A DNA stretch of 64,000 bases, taken from positions 4,526,001 through 4,590,000 of the forward strand of contig NZ_JQNR01000005.1 of NCBI RefSeq assembly GCF_000745345.1. Direction: 5' to 3'. Positions 23,993 through 33,063 of this stretch are shown piece by piece. The notes beneath the pieces were generated by a model. It was not told the DNA's origin and did no database searches. It saw only the letters and a program-made list of their open reading frames with translations. Source of the stretch: Actinacidiphila yeochonensis CN732 (GTDB lineage Bacteria; Actinomycetota; Actinomycetes; Streptomycetales; Streptomycetaceae). Position numbers and translations under genes: made by a program. Each line of letters starts with the position of its first letter. Position 1 is the stretch's first letter.

Positions 23993-25804
23993 TCACAACG
24001 CCGGGGCGGCGGCGAGCAGTTCTCGCGTCCACGGGTCGGCCGGACGGGCGAAGACCTGCTCGACCGGCCCGCTCTCCAGGACCCGCCCGTCGCGCATCAC
24101 CATCACCTCGTCCGCGATCTCGCGGATCACCGCGAGATCGTGCGAGATGAAGAGCATGGCCAGGCCGAGCCGGTCGCGCAGCGACCGCAGCAGCTCCAGG
24201 ACCTGGGCCTGGAGCGAGACGTCCAGCGCGGAGACCGGTTCGTCGCAGACCAGCACCCGCGGCCGGGCCGCCAGCGCCCGGGCGATGGCCACCCGCTGGC
24301 GCTGCCCGCCCGACAGCTCGCGCGGCCGGCGCCGCAGGTGGCTGTCGGAGAGCCCGACCATCGCCAGCAGTTCGGCGCATCCGGCGGCCCGGTCCGCGCG
24401 CGGTACGCCCGCCGCGGCCAGCGCCTCGCCGAGCAGCCGCCGTACGGCGTAGCGGGGGTCGAGGGCGCTGAGCGGGTCCTGGTCGACGAGTTGGACGAGC
24501 CGCCGGCGCGGCCGTCTGGCCCGCTCCGGTATCCCGCTCCACGCGGCGCCGTCGAGCAGGACGGTACCGCCGTCCGGCCGTTCCAGGCCCAGCACCAGCC
24601 GGGCCAGCGTCGACTTGCCCGACCCGGACTCCCCGACGACGCCCAGGGTGCGGCCGGGGGTGAGGGTGAGGGAGACCTCGCGCACCGCGTCGCGCCAGCC
24701 GCCGTCGGGGCGGCGGTAGCGGAGGCTCAGGCCGCTCGCCGACAGGACGGGCCCCTGGCCGCCGGCCCCGGCCGCACCGGTTGCCCCGGCCGCACCGGTT
24801 GCCTCGGTGACTTCGGACGCCCCGCCTGGCTGGGCGGCACGCGGCGCCGGACGCCGGCCCGGTACGGAGTCCAGCAGGGCGCGGGTGTAGGGGTGTCGGG
24901 GCGCGGTGAGGACGCGACGGGCGGGCGCCTGCTCGACCACGACGCCGTCGCGCAGCACCGCGATGTCGTCCGCCACCTGTGCCACCGCCGCGAGGTCGTG
25001 GCTGATCAGCAGCACCGCCGTGCCGGCGTCGCGCAGCTCGCGCAGCAGCGCGAGGACGCGGGCCTGCACGGTGGCGTCCAGCGCGGTGGTGGGCTCGTCG
25101 GCGATCAGCAGCCGGGGGCCGCCCGCCAGGGCCGAGGCGATCAGGGCGCGTTGGCGCAGGCCGCCGGAGAGCTCGTACGGCCGCTGGCGGGCACGCTGCG
25201 CGGGCTCGGGCACCCCCACGGAGTCGAGCAGTTCCAGGACGCGGGACCGGACCTCGTCCCGGGGGGCGCGGCGGTGGGCGGTGAGGGCCTCGGCGATCTC
25301 GCGGCCGATCGGCCGCAGCGGGTCGAGCGAGACCAGGGCGTCCTGGGAGACCAGCCCCACGTGGGCGCCGCGCACCGCCCGCCACTCGCGCTCACCGTGC
25401 CGCCGTACGTCCTGGCCGCAGATGTCCAGCCGCTCGGCCCGCACCCGCGCTCCGTCGCCGACGAGCCCGAGCAGGCTCCGCGCGGTGACGCTCTTCCCCG
25501 AGCCGGACTCGCCGACCAGCGCCAGGCAGCGGCCGGCGGCGAGGCGGAAGGAGACGCCTCGGACGGCCTCCACGGTCCCGCCGGGCGTGTCGAACCGTAC
25601 GTGCAGGGACGCGACGTCCGCGACGAGCGAGGAGCCGGGGACGCTGTCGACGGGGGCGTCGTCGACGGGGTCGGGGGCACGCGACGGGCCGCGGGCTCCG
25701 GTGACCGCGGGTGCGTCGGCCGCGCCGGCCGTGTCGGTTGCGCCGGCTGTCCCGGTGGTGCCGGCTGTCCCGGTGGTGCCAGTGGTGTCGTCCGTGTCGG
25801 ACAT
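23993..25804 (-). CDS. ABC peptide-type importer, fused double ATPase
   Basis: A fusion of the DppD- and DppF-type ATPases of an oligopeptide/nickel-class importer, 603 residues. Both halves have complete sets: Walker A GESGSGKSVT and GESGSGKSTL, signatures LSGGLRQR and LSGGQRQR, Walker B LLIADEPTT and VLVCDEPVS, and switch His in LISHDLA and FISHDLA. The N-terminal 40 residues and the central linker are low-complexity Thr/Gly/Ala repeats. The ATG at 25804 has a GAGGAG site. It is the last gene of the SBP-permease-permease-ATPase operon and lies 178 bp from the permease gene. Confidence 0.92.
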   Translation of the reverse strand: MSDTDDTTGTTGTAGTTGTAGATDTAGAADAPAVTGARGPSRAPDPVDDAPVDSVPGSSLVADVASLHVRFDTPGGTVEAVRGVSFRLAAGRCLALVGESGSGKSVTARSLLGLVGDGARVRAERLDICGQDVRRHGEREWRAVRGAHVGLVSQDALVSLDPLRPIGREIAEALTAHRRAPRDEVRSRVLELLDSVGVPEPAQRARQRPYELSGGLRQRALIASALAGGPRLLIADEPTTALDATVQARVLALLRELRDAGTAVLLISHDLAAVAQVADDIAVLRDGVVVEQAPARRVLTAPRHPYTRALLDSVPGRRPAPRAAQPGGASEVTEATGAAGATGAAGAGGQGPVLSASGLSLRYRRPDGGWRDAVREVSLTLTPGRTLGVVGESGSGKSTLARLVLGLERPDGGTVLLDGAAWSGIPERARRPRRRLVQLVDQDPLSALDPRYAVRRLLGEALAAAGVPRADRAAGCAELLAMVGLSDSHLRRRPRELSGGQRQRVAIARALAARPRVLVCDEPVSALDVSLQAQVLELLRSLRDRLGLAMLFISHDLAVIREIADEVMVMRDGRVLESGPVEQVFARPADPWTRELLAAAPAL

Positions 25805-25982
25805 GGTCGTGGACTCCTCTTCGGAGAGCGAGTGAGGTACGGGCTCGGCCCGCGTGGCGCACGCCGACGGGGAGCCGGGCGGCTCGCGGGGGAGCGGTGC
25901 GCGGGTCCGGCCGCGGCGACGCCGTCGGCTCCGGCCCGGCTCCCGCGCCGGACCCGCCCCGGGGGCGGGTCCGGCGGACGGC

Positions 25983-26888
25983 TCACGTCGCGGCGCGGCC
26001 CGCGAAGCGGTGGTGCAGGGAGCGGCCCGTGACGCTGATCGCGACCGCCGCCACAGTGACCGCCAGGCCCGGGAAGACCCCGATCCACCAGGCGATCGGC
26101 AGGTACTGCTGGCCCTGCGCGAGCATCGCGCCCCACTCCGGAGAGGGCGGCTGCGGGCCGAGGCCGAGGTAGCTGAGCGCCGCCCCGGAGGTGATCGCCG
26201 AGCCGGTGCCGATCGCCGCGACCAGCGCCAGCGGCCCGACGGTGTTGGGCAGGACGTGACGGGCCGCCAGGACCACCGGGCGCTGGCCCAGGCACACCGC
26301 GGCCCGTACGTATCCGGACTGCCGGACCGACAGCGCCTGGCCGCGCACCAGCCGCGCGTACCCCAGCGCGGCCGGAACCGCGATGGCGACCGCCTCGGCA
26401 CCCGCCCCGCGCCCCGCCACGGTCAGGACGAGCAGCGACACCAGCAGCGCGGGCAGCGCCAGCAGCGCGTCCACCAGCCGCATGAGGACGGCGTCGACCA
26501 CCCCGCCCGCCAGCGCCGCGACCAGCCCGACCAGCAGCCCGGCCACCGCGGCCAGCGCGGTCGCGCCCAGCCCGGTGGCCAGCGACGTGCGCGTGCCGTA
26601 CACCACGCGGGTGAGGACGTCGCGCCCCAACTGGTCCGTGCCGAACGGGTGCGCCGCGCTCGGCGGCCGCAGCACCGCGTCCAGGTGCGGCGCCAGCGGC
26701 GACCCGTCGCCGAAGAGCCACGGCAGCGCCGCCACCGCGGCGAGCAGCAGCAGGACGAGGACTGCGAGCACGGTGCCGGGCCGAGGGCGCCGCCGCCCCC
26801 GGGCCCCGGCCAGGGCCCGGACCGGCACGCCGTCCGGTGGCGCGCCGCCGCCCCCGCGCGCCGTGGTCCTCTCCTCGACGTTCGTCAT
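25983..26888 (-). CDS. ABC peptide-type importer, DppC-like permease
   Basis: The second inner-membrane permease, 301 residues. A long hydrophilic start, one helix (VLAVLVLLLLAAVAALPWLF) and the conserved HPFGTDQLGRDVLTRVVYGTR are typical of DppC/OppC. The ATPase-coupling EAA-like loop is seen around RAAVCLGQRPVVLAARHVLPNT. The ATG overlaps the stop of the upstream permease gene by ATGA, so the two are translationally coupled. The substrate cannot be deduced from permease sequence alone. Confidence 0.92.
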   Translation of the reverse strand: MTNVEERTTARGGGGAPPDGVPVRALAGARGRRRPRPGTVLAVLVLLLLAAVAALPWLFGDGSPLAPHLDAVLRPPSAAHPFGTDQLGRDVLTRVVYGTRTSLATGLGATALAAVAGLLVGLVAALAGGVVDAVLMRLVDALLALPALLVSLLVLTVAGRGAGAEAVAIAVPAALGYARLVRGQALSVRQSGYVRAAVCLGQRPVVLAARHVLPNTVGPLALVAAIGTGSAITSGAALSYLGLGPQPPSPEWGAMLAQGQQYLPIAWWIGVFPGLAVTVAAVAISVTGRSLHHRFAGRAAT

Positions 26889-27868
26889 ACCGCCGCCCTC
26901 CGCACCCGGAGCCTGGGATCGACCGCCAGGCACAGCAGGTCGACGACGGTGCTCACCACCGCGAAGGCCGCCGCCGCGGCCATCACCACGCCGAGCACTA
27001 CGGGGATGTCACGCGAGGTCACCGCTTCGAGCGCGACCTTGCCGAGGCCGGGCCGCGCGAAGACCGTCTCCACCAGCACCGCCCCGCCGAGCAGGTGCCC
27101 GACGAACCAGCCGGCCAGGTTGAGCGCCGGCAGCGCCGCGTGCCGCAGGGTGTGCCGGGCGCGTACGGCGCGCTCGGACAGCCCCCGCGACCGGGCGGTG
27201 AGCGTGAACGGCTCCTGCCAGGCGGCCTGCATACCGTCCCGCAGCACCTGGGAGAGCAGCCCGGCGGCCGGCAGTGCCAGCGTCACCGCCGGGAGGAGCA
27301 GCGCGGCCAGGCCGCCCTCCCCGGCCGCCGGCAGCAGCCGCAGCCGGAAGGAGAAGACGGTGAGCAGCAGGATGCCGAGCCAGAAGGACGGCAGCGAGAT
27401 CGCCGTCAGCTCCACCCCGGACACCAGGCTCCGCCCGAACCGGCCCACCCGGGCCAGCGGGCCGCGGCCCGCACCGGTGCCGGCGGTCGCCAGGGCGAGC
27501 AGCCCGGCCACCAGCACGACCAGCACCGTCGCCGCCGCCGCGAGTTGGAGGGTCGGTCCGAGCTGCTCCCCGATGATCGCGGTCACCGGCCGCTGCTGCT
27601 GGTAGGAGGTGCCCAGGTCGCCGTGGAGCAGCCGGCCCAGGAACCGCGCGTACTGCACGGCCAACGGCCGGTCGAAGCCGTAGTCGTGGCGGATGCGGTC
27701 GGCCATGCCGGGCGAGGCCTGGTAGCCGTTGCCCAGCATGATCTGCACCGGGTCGCCGGGCAGCAGGTGCAGCACCAGGAAGGCGACGGAGGCCGCCGCC
27801 CACACGACCAGCAGCGCGGCCGCGACCCGGCCGGCCAGGTACCTCGCGACGCCCGCGCCGGCCCTCAT
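26885..27868 (-). CDS. ABC peptide-type importer, DppB-like permease
   Basis: The first permease, 327 residues and six membrane helices. The family start GRVAAALLVVWAAASVAFLV with LLPGDPVQIMLG, the DYGFDRPLAVQYARFL segment and the coupling loop ARSRGLSERAVRARHTLRHA are diagnostic of DppB/OppB. Start ATG 27868 overlaps the SBP stop by ATGA. It forms the membrane channel with the downstream DppC-like protein. Confidence 0.93.
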   Translation of the reverse strand: MRAGAGVARYLAGRVAAALLVVWAAASVAFLVLHLLPGDPVQIMLGNGYQASPGMADRIRHDYGFDRPLAVQYARFLGRLLHGDLGTSYQQQRPVTAIIGEQLGPTLQLAAAATVLVVLVAGLLALATAGTGAGRGPLARVGRFGRSLVSGVELTAISLPSFWLGILLLTVFSFRLRLLPAAGEGGLAALLLPAVTLALPAAGLLSQVLRDGMQAAWQEPFTLTARSRGLSERAVRARHTLRHAALPALNLAGWFVGHLLGGAVLVETVFARPGLGKVALEAVTSRDIPVVLGVVMAAAAAFAVVSTVVDLLCLAVDPRLRVRRAAV

Positions 27869-29538
27869 CGGCGCGTGGTCCAGGCGCGGGCGAAGAGCGG
27901 CCACCCGGAGACGTCGAAGGTGATGCCGTGCAGCGACTTCGAGGCGCCGACCAGGTAGGAGCCCACGTACACCGGGACGGTCACCGCGTGGTCGATCACC
28001 CACTGCTGCACCTTGGCGTAGTCGGCCCTGCGCTGAGCCGGGTCGGTGGTGGACGCGGCGGCCAGCAGCCAGGAGTTGACCTGCGGGTCGTCGGTGCGGG
28101 CGGCGTTCTGCCCGCCGTGCTCCGGGTTGGCGCCGCCGAGGTAGAAGCCGCGCAGGATGTCGCCGTCGCCGCGGGCCCAGCTGACGTCGAGGATGTCGTA
28201 GTCGCTGGTGTAGGCGTCCTTGTAGTAGGTGCCCTCGTCGGTGACGACCTGCTTGAGCTGGATTCCGACGGCCTTGGCCTGGGCCTGGAAGCCGTCGGCG
28301 AGGGCACCGCGCTCGTCGCGGACGCTGGCCGCCGCCACGGTGGGCCACACCAGGGTGAGGCGCCTGCCGTCCTTGGTGCGGTAGCCCTGGGCGTCACGGC
28401 CGGTCCAGCCCGCCTGGTCGAGCAGCGACCCGGCCTGCTTCGGGTCGTACGTCCAGGTGTTCTCCAGCGCCGCGTCGTAGGAGTTGGGGGTGGAGGGGCT
28501 CAGCGGGCTCCACGCGCGCTGGTAGACGCCCAGGTAGACGGCCTTGACCAGGCCGCCGATGTCCAGGGAGTGCAGGAGGGCGAGCCGCACCCTCTGGTCT
28601 TCGAGGGGTCCCCGGACGGTGTTGAGCTGGAAGCTGTAGACCTCCCCGGGCGCCTGGTGGGAGAGCAGCTGCAGCTGCGGGTTGGCGCGGACCGAGGCGG
28701 CGGCGGTCACCGGCAGCACGGCCGCGTCGATCTGGCCGCTGGTCAGGGTGCCGACGCGGGTCGTGTCGTCGGTGAGGAAGCGGATGGTGAGGGTGGACAG
28801 GTGGGCCGGGCCGGTCGGGCCGCCGTCCTGGGGGCCCCACCTGTACGCGGGGTTGCGGCTGAGGACGAGCTGCCGCCCGACGGTGCGGGAGGTCTCCTTG
28901 AACGGCCCGGTGCCGACCGAGTGGGTGCCGGCCGCGCACAGCGCGCTCTGCCCGGCGGCGAGGGCCTTGGGCGACTCGATGCCCAGGTAGGTGGTGCTGA
29001 CGCCCTGGAGGAACGGCGAGAACGGGCTGCCGAAGGAGACCCGCAGGGTGTACCTGCCGGTGACGGTGGTGCCCTTGTAGTCGGGCCCGAACAGGCTTGC
29101 CGCGTACTGGGACTTGGTCGCGGGGGCGGTGATGTGGTCGAAGTTCGCCTTGACCGCGGCGGCGTCCAGGTGGGTGCCGTCGTGGAAGGAGACGTCGTCC
29201 CGGAGGGTGAAGTCGTAGGTGCGGCCCCCGTCGCCGATCTTCCAGGAGCGGGCCAGCCACGGGTGCGGGATGCCCTTGGCGTCCTCCTCGACCAGGGAGT
29301 CGAAGACGCCGCGCTGGATCACCGCGGTGGCGTCGGCGGGGGAGACGTGCGGGTCGAGGCAGGACGGCTCGACGTTGATGGCGTAGGTGGCGTTCCCGCC
29401 GTCCACGGGCTCGGCCGAAGTGTCGGCGGCCGTACCGGCGGTGGAGCTGGTGGCGGTGCAGCCCGCGGTGGCGCTGAGCACGACGGCGAGCAGGGCGGCG
29501 CCGGCGGCGGTCGCGGCGCGGCGGAGCGGGGTGGGCAT
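27865..29538 (-). CDS. ABC importer substrate-binding lipoprotein (SBP_bac_5)
   Basis: A cluster C substrate-binding protein of the peptide/nickel class, 557 residues. The signal peptide ends in ATAGC, giving a probable lipobox Cys at about residue 27. Family blocks include EPSCLDPHVSPADAT, WKIGDGGRTYDFTLRDDVSFHDG, TGPFKETSRTVGRQLVLSRNP and SLDIGGLVKAVYLG. The ATG at 29538 has a GAGGAG site. In streptomycetes, SBPs of this type next to flavin oxidoreductases often import sulfur compounds or glutathione-like peptides. The Cys-leader-like peptide just upstream fits that reading (inference). Confidence 0.9.
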   Translation of the reverse strand: MPTPLRRAATAAGAALLAVVLSATAGCTATSSTAGTAADTSAEPVDGGNATYAINVEPSCLDPHVSPADATAVIQRGVFDSLVEEDAKGIPHPWLARSWKIGDGGRTYDFTLRDDVSFHDGTHLDAAAVKANFDHITAPATKSQYAASLFGPDYKGTTVTGRYTLRVSFGSPFSPFLQGVSTTYLGIESPKALAAGQSALCAAGTHSVGTGPFKETSRTVGRQLVLSRNPAYRWGPQDGGPTGPAHLSTLTIRFLTDDTTRVGTLTSGQIDAAVLPVTAAASVRANPQLQLLSHQAPGEVYSFQLNTVRGPLEDQRVRLALLHSLDIGGLVKAVYLGVYQRAWSPLSPSTPNSYDAALENTWTYDPKQAGSLLDQAGWTGRDAQGYRTKDGRRLTLVWPTVAAASVRDERGALADGFQAQAKAVGIQLKQVVTDEGTYYKDAYTSDYDILDVSWARGDGDILRGFYLGGANPEHGGQNAARTDDPQVNSWLLAAASTTDPAQRRADYAKVQQWVIDHAVTVPVYVGSYLVGASKSLHGITFDVSGWPLFARAWTTRR

Positions 29539-29594
29539 GGCTGATCTCCTCGGGAACCGGTGGCGGTGCGGGGGGCCGGACGGAGCGGTCGGCC

Positions 29595-29672
29595 CGGACA
29601 CGCCGCGGCGCAGACCCGGAGCAGATCGATGTGGCGCCGCCGGACCAGCGGCGGCGTGCGGCGGGACGGCAT
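29595..29672 (-). promoter_or_regulatory. Actinomycete Cys-leader-like peptide upstream of the SBP
   Basis: An ATG at 29672 (GGAAGG 9 nt upstream) starts a frame whose residues 11-25 read VRRRHIDLLRVCAAAC. Many actinomycete sulfur-assimilation and ABC operons carry a short leader peptide with an RRHVDLxRVxSAxC consensus, thought to sense cysteine by ribosome stalling. Here no stop follows the Cys codons: the frame runs on to 29319, overlapping the SBP start out of frame. Known from family: the consensus. Inferred: cysteine control. Confidence 0.55.
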
Positions 29673-29677
29673 CCGGA

Positions 29678-29896
29678 TCAGCCTTCCGCCACGGCCGCCG
29701 CCGGCATCGCGACGCGCCGGCCGGCGAAGTGGCCCGCGGTGTCCTCGCCGCGGAACAGGCCCTCCGGCGACGCGAGGCAGGCGCGCACCGGCGCGGGCCG
29801 GCGCAGCGCCGCCGGCGAGGGCGGCCGGCGGCCTCCGGTCGCGACGCCGGCTTCCCGGGCGACCCGGACGGCCGGGAGGGGCGGCGAGGTCGTCAT
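29678..29896 (-). CDS. Small hypothetical protein
   Basis: A 72-residue frame with a GGAGG site 6 nt before its ATG, ending 6 bp before the leader-like peptide. It is rich in Ala, Arg and Pro and ends GRRVAMPAAAVAEG. No family is recognised. It lies between nitroreductase and SBP on the same strand, so it could be a genuine small protein of the operon or an accidental frame. Confidence 0.35.
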   Translation of the reverse strand: MTTSPPLPAVRVAREAGVATGGRRPPSPAALRRPAPVRACLASPEGLFRGEDTAGHFAGRRVAMPAAAVAEG

Positions 29897-30039
29897 GAGT
29901 GCCTCCGACTGACGGGGAGCGGTCGCGCACAGTCTGCGGTGCGCGGCCCTCGGGGTGCCTCGGCCGCAAGGCGGGACTGCGGCACCGGCCGAAAGGCCGT
30001 CAGAATGCGCCCGTCACCCGGACTTTGGGCCGGACCGGC

Positions 30040-30684
30040 CTACCAGCGGTCCCAGTGGACGACCTGGTCGAGGTCCGCTCGCGGGCCCGGCCGGAAATCG
30101 GTGCCGACGGTGTGTGCGAGCGGGATCAGCGCCGCCTGCTGCACCTCCTGGTAGTCGATGCCGAGCAGTTCGGCCGCCTTCTCCTCGTAGTGCAGGTGCG
30201 GGGTGGTCCACGCCGTGCCCAGGCCCCGGGAGCGGGCGGCGAGCATGAAGCTCCAGACGGCCGGCAGGATCGAGCCCCAGGTGTTGGCCTGCTCGACGAC
30301 GGACGGCGGCTGCGCGGAGCGCACGGACCGCACGCACGGCACCACCATCACCGGCACCTCGTGGAGGTGCTCGAAGAGGTGGCGGCCGCTGGCCATGCCG
30401 CGCTGCCGCGAGGCGGTCCCGGCGGCGCGGTCCACCCCGTCGTCGGAGATGTGCTGGGTGGGGTGGGTGAGGCCGAGCCGGTAGAGGTCGGCCAGCCCGG
30501 CGCGCAGCCCGGCGTCGGTGACGATCACGAACTCCCAGCGCTGGCGGTTGCGGCCGCTGGGCGCCTGGGTGGCCAACGCGAGGCACTCCTCCAGGAGTTC
30601 GCGGGAGACCGGGCGGGTCAGGTCGAGGCGCCTGCGCACCGCGCGGGTGGTGGACAGCAACTGGTCGGGGGAGAGGTCGAGCAC
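30040..30684 (-). CDS. Nitroreductase-family flavoprotein
   Basis: A 214-residue NfsB/FRase-I-type flavin oxidoreductase. The FMN-phosphate motif is TTRAVRRRLD, followed by the helix LATQAPSGRNRQRWEFVIVTD, and the C-terminal region has SFMLAARSRGLGTAWTTPHL, all typical. Such enzymes reduce nitro groups, quinones or enones with NAD(P)H. The GTG at 30684 has an AAGGAG site. It is the first gene of a minus-strand set leading to the ABC importer. Adjacent candidate-cluster genes leave open a biosynthetic role. Confidence 0.9.
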   Translation of the reverse strand: MLDLSPDQLLSTTRAVRRRLDLTRPVSRELLEECLALATQAPSGRNRQRWEFVIVTDAGLRAGLADLYRLGLTHPTQHISDDGVDRAAGTASRQRGMASGRHLFEHLHEVPVMVVPCVRSVRSAQPPSVVEQANTWGSILPAVWSFMLAARSRGLGTAWTTPHLHYEEKAAELLGIDYQEVQQAALIPLAHTVGTDFRPGPRADLDQVVHWDRW

Positions 30685-30773
30685 GGTCGGCTCCTTGGGA
30701 GGTGGTCGGTGCCGCTAGTTGTTTGACGCAACCGAAACATTCAAATTAACGGATCGGGGGTCCGGCCGCGCCG

Positions 30774-31065
30774 GAACCGGCAAGCCCGTCCGAACCGCCC
30801 GCCGCGGCCTGTTGGGCGGCGCTGGTGGAGGCGCTGCGCGAGGAGCTGGGCGGGCGGCTGCCCTTGGGCGGGGCGGGCGGCACGACGCCCAGGGCGTCCA
30901 CGAGTACGGCCGGCCCGGCGCGGCCGCCTGCCGGCCGTGGAACGAGCCGCGCACCGGTCTGGGCGCCGTCTTCCTCGCCCGGCGGCCGCCCGCCCCGGGC
31001 GGTACGTACCGGTGGCGGCCCGCCCGCGCGGCCTCCTCGCCGAGTCGGTGCGGGACGAGGCGTGA
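30774..31065 (+). pseudogene. Possible small gene with two frame changes
   Basis: Between nitroreductase and ridA, protein-like sequence runs in three successive frames: CWAALVEALREELGGRLP, then HDAQGVHEYGRPGAAACRPW with TGLGAVFLARRP, then VPVAARPRGLLAESVRDEA with TGA at 31063-31065. Each change equals one missing base. No start codon is evident and no family is recognised. It may be a hypothetical protein of about 95 residues with sequencing errors, or chance. Confidence 0.3.
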
Positions 31066-31259
31066 CGCCGACCCCCGCCGGAACCCGCACGCGCCTCACG
31101 CGAACCGGAGCCGACGTACCGCCGGGTTGTCGGGGCCTGGTGCGCGGGCCGCCGGTGAGGGCACCGCGCGCCGTCCGCGTCGTCGGTCCCCGGGCGGGGC
31201 CGAACCCCCGACCTCGGTCGAGCTTGCCCGGGCGCGGACGGGGCGGATAATTTTCGTCC

Positions 31260-31691
31260 ATGGTTCACAAAGCTTCGAACGATGCCGCCGTCCCGCCCCC
31301 CGTCTCCCGGTACACGCACCTCAACTCCGTACCCGCCGACCACGAACTCGTCCTGATCTCCGGCCAGGTGGGCAACCTCCCGGACGGTTCGCTGGCCGGG
31401 GAGGACGCGCAGACGCAGGCCGCCCAGGTGTTCGCCAACATCGAGGCGCTGCTGAGGGGGATAGGGGCCACCCCGGCGCACCTCCTCAAGTTCACCAGCT
31501 TCGTCGTCGGCCGCGAGAGCCTCGCCGCCTTCCGGGAGGCCCGCGACCGGTCCTTCGACGCGTGGTACCCCGAGGGCACCCCCGTGCCGGGCCACACCCT
31601 CGCCATCGTCGCGGGGCTCGCCGACCCGCGCCTCCTGGTCGAGGTCGAGGCCGTGGCCGCAGTCCCCCGAGCCGCGCAGCCCACGGACTGA
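31260..31691 (+). CDS. RidA/YjgF/YER057c/UK114-family protein
   Basis: A 143-residue Rid-family protein. RidA enzymes hydrolyse reactive enamines and imines formed by PLP enzymes, and some members act in biosynthesis. The strand LVLISGQVG, helix AQTQAAQVFANIEALL and FREARDRSFDAWYPEGTPVPGHTLAIV follow the family pattern. The Arg that binds carboxylates in RidA (normally in an R-x-x-V/I segment) is not obvious, which suggests a Rid2-7 subgroup. A GATAATTT -10 element lies 6 nt before the ATG, so it is leaderless. Seven bases separate it from the next PLP-enzyme gene, a functional pairing that suits imine handling. Confidence 0.88.
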   Translation: MVHKASNDAAVPPPVSRYTHLNSVPADHELVLISGQVGNLPDGSLAGEDAQTQAAQVFANIEALLRGIGATPAHLLKFTSFVVGRESLAAFREARDRSFDAWYPEGTPVPGHTLAIVAGLADPRLLVEVEAVAAVPRAAQPTD

Positions 31692-31697
31692 GCGGAC

Positions 31698-32825
31698 GTG
31701 TCCGCCACCGTGGACAGTTCGCGCTTCCGGCGGCTCTTCCCCGCCCTGCGGCGGCAGGTCTGGCTGGACACCCCCGGCAGCCCGCCGGCCGCGGCGCCCG
31801 TCGCCGAGGCGCTGCGCGCCGCCGTCACCGAGTGGAGCGACGGCGCCTTCCAGTGGACCGACTGGGACGCCGAACCCGCCAATACCCGGGCCCAGTTCGC
31901 CGAACTCGTCGCAGCGCCGCCCGAACAGGTGGCGCTGCTCGGCTCCGTCGCCGAGGCCGCGGCGACGGTCGCCGCCGCGCTCCCGCCGGGACGCGTCGTG
32001 GTGTCGGCCGACGAGTTCCGCAGCAACCTGCTGCCCTGGCTCGCGCTCGCCCGGGACGGGGGGCGCCACGAGGTGACCGTCGTGCCCGCCGAGGCGGGCC
32101 GCACCCGCAGCGAGGGCCTGGTCGCCGCGCTCGACCGGCCCGCCGTGCTGGTCGCCGTCAGCGAGGTGCTCTCGTTCGACGGGGTGCGTGCCGATCTGCC
32201 CGCCCTGCGCCGGGCGGCCGACCGGGCGGGTGCCCGGCTCTTCGTCGACGCCAGCCAGTCGCTCGGCGCCCTGCGCCCGCCGCCGCCCGACGCCCGCCCC
32301 GACTACCTCGCCGTGCACGGCTACAAGTGGCTGCTGTGCCCGCGCGGTGCCGCCTGGCTGACCGTACGGGCCGACCGGGTCGGCGAACTGCGCCCCCTCC
32401 TGCCGGGCTGGAAGTCCACCGCCGGCGGCTACTTCGGCCCGGTCCCGTACGCGCCGGGCGCGGCGGCGCTCGACACGTCGACGGCCTGGCTGCCGTGGAT
32501 CGGCGCCCGCGCCGCGCTCCGCCTGCTGTCCACCCTGGACCAGGCCGCCGTCGAGGCGCACTGCCTGCGCCTGGCGGCGCGGTTCACGGCAGGGGCCGCC
32601 GAGGCCGGGTTCACGCCGCCCGCCGAGGGACCGGCCAGCCAGATCGTCGCCGTCCGCGTCCCCGACGGCCCGGCCGCCGCGGCCGCGCTGCGCGGGGCGG
32701 GCGTACGCGCCGGGGTGCTCGGCGACCGGCTGCGGGTCGGCTTCCACTACTTCAACGACGACGAGGACGTCGACCGCGTCCTGGCCGTACTGCGCCTCCT
32801 GCGCGCAAAGGCCGCACAGGCGTGA
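31698..32825 (+). CDS. Class V aminotransferase / kynureninase-like PLP enzyme
   Basis: A fold-type I PLP enzyme of 375 residues in the class V group (cysteine desulfurase, kynureninase, isopenicillin-N epimerase relatives). The PLP Lys is in HGYKWLLCPRG; the preceding Asp that holds the pyridine nitrogen is in LFVDASQSLGAL. The N-terminal PLP phosphate segment GSVAEAAATVAAAL replaces the usual Gly/Ser/Thr-rich loop. Start GTG 31698 lies 7 nt after the ridA stop; the two are co-transcribed. It could desulfurate, epimerise or eliminate; the reaction is not predictable from sequence. Two hairpins follow. Confidence 0.85.
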   Translation: MSATVDSSRFRRLFPALRRQVWLDTPGSPPAAAPVAEALRAAVTEWSDGAFQWTDWDAEPANTRAQFAELVAAPPEQVALLGSVAEAAATVAAALPPGRVVVSADEFRSNLLPWLALARDGGRHEVTVVPAEAGRTRSEGLVAALDRPAVLVAVSEVLSFDGVRADLPALRRAADRAGARLFVDASQSLGALRPPPPDARPDYLAVHGYKWLLCPRGAAWLTVRADRVGELRPLLPGWKSTAGGYFGPVPYAPGAAALDTSTAWLPWIGARAALRLLSTLDQAAVEAHCLRLAARFTAGAAEAGFTPPAEGPASQIVAVRVPDGPAAAAALRGAGVRAGVLGDRLRVGFHYFNDDEDVDRVLAVLRLLRAKAAQA

Positions 32826-32890
32826 CGAACCATCAGCTGCACTCCGAAGACCCCTGGTTGAGCTGGAACGGCACCATCGGGCTGCGGCGC

Positions 32891-33056
32891 GCCGACCGCT
32901 CCGTCCGGGCGGCGGAGTCCCGCCGGGGCGGAGCGGTCGGCTACGGGCTGGTGGAACGCGGGGCGAACCGGGACCGAGGCACGGGGACGGGGGCCGGTGC
33001 CGGCGCCGCCCGGTACGGTGCTCGCGGTGCGGTGGGCCGACCGGTGGGCCCACCGC
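32891..33056. terminator. Two hairpins between convergent genes
   Basis: A 13-bp perfect stem (GCCGACCGCTCCG, arms 32891-32903 and 32929-32941) and a 9-bp stem (GCGGTGGGC, 33029-33056) lie between the class V PLP gene and the minus-strand hydrolase gene. Together they insulate the convergent transcripts. Confidence 0.65.
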
Positions 33057-33063
33057 GGCCGGT

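Noticed and set aside
27928..29544. Plus-strand 538-codon frame opposite the SBP
   Set aside because: Shadow of the substrate-binding protein gene with Val/Gly repeats only.
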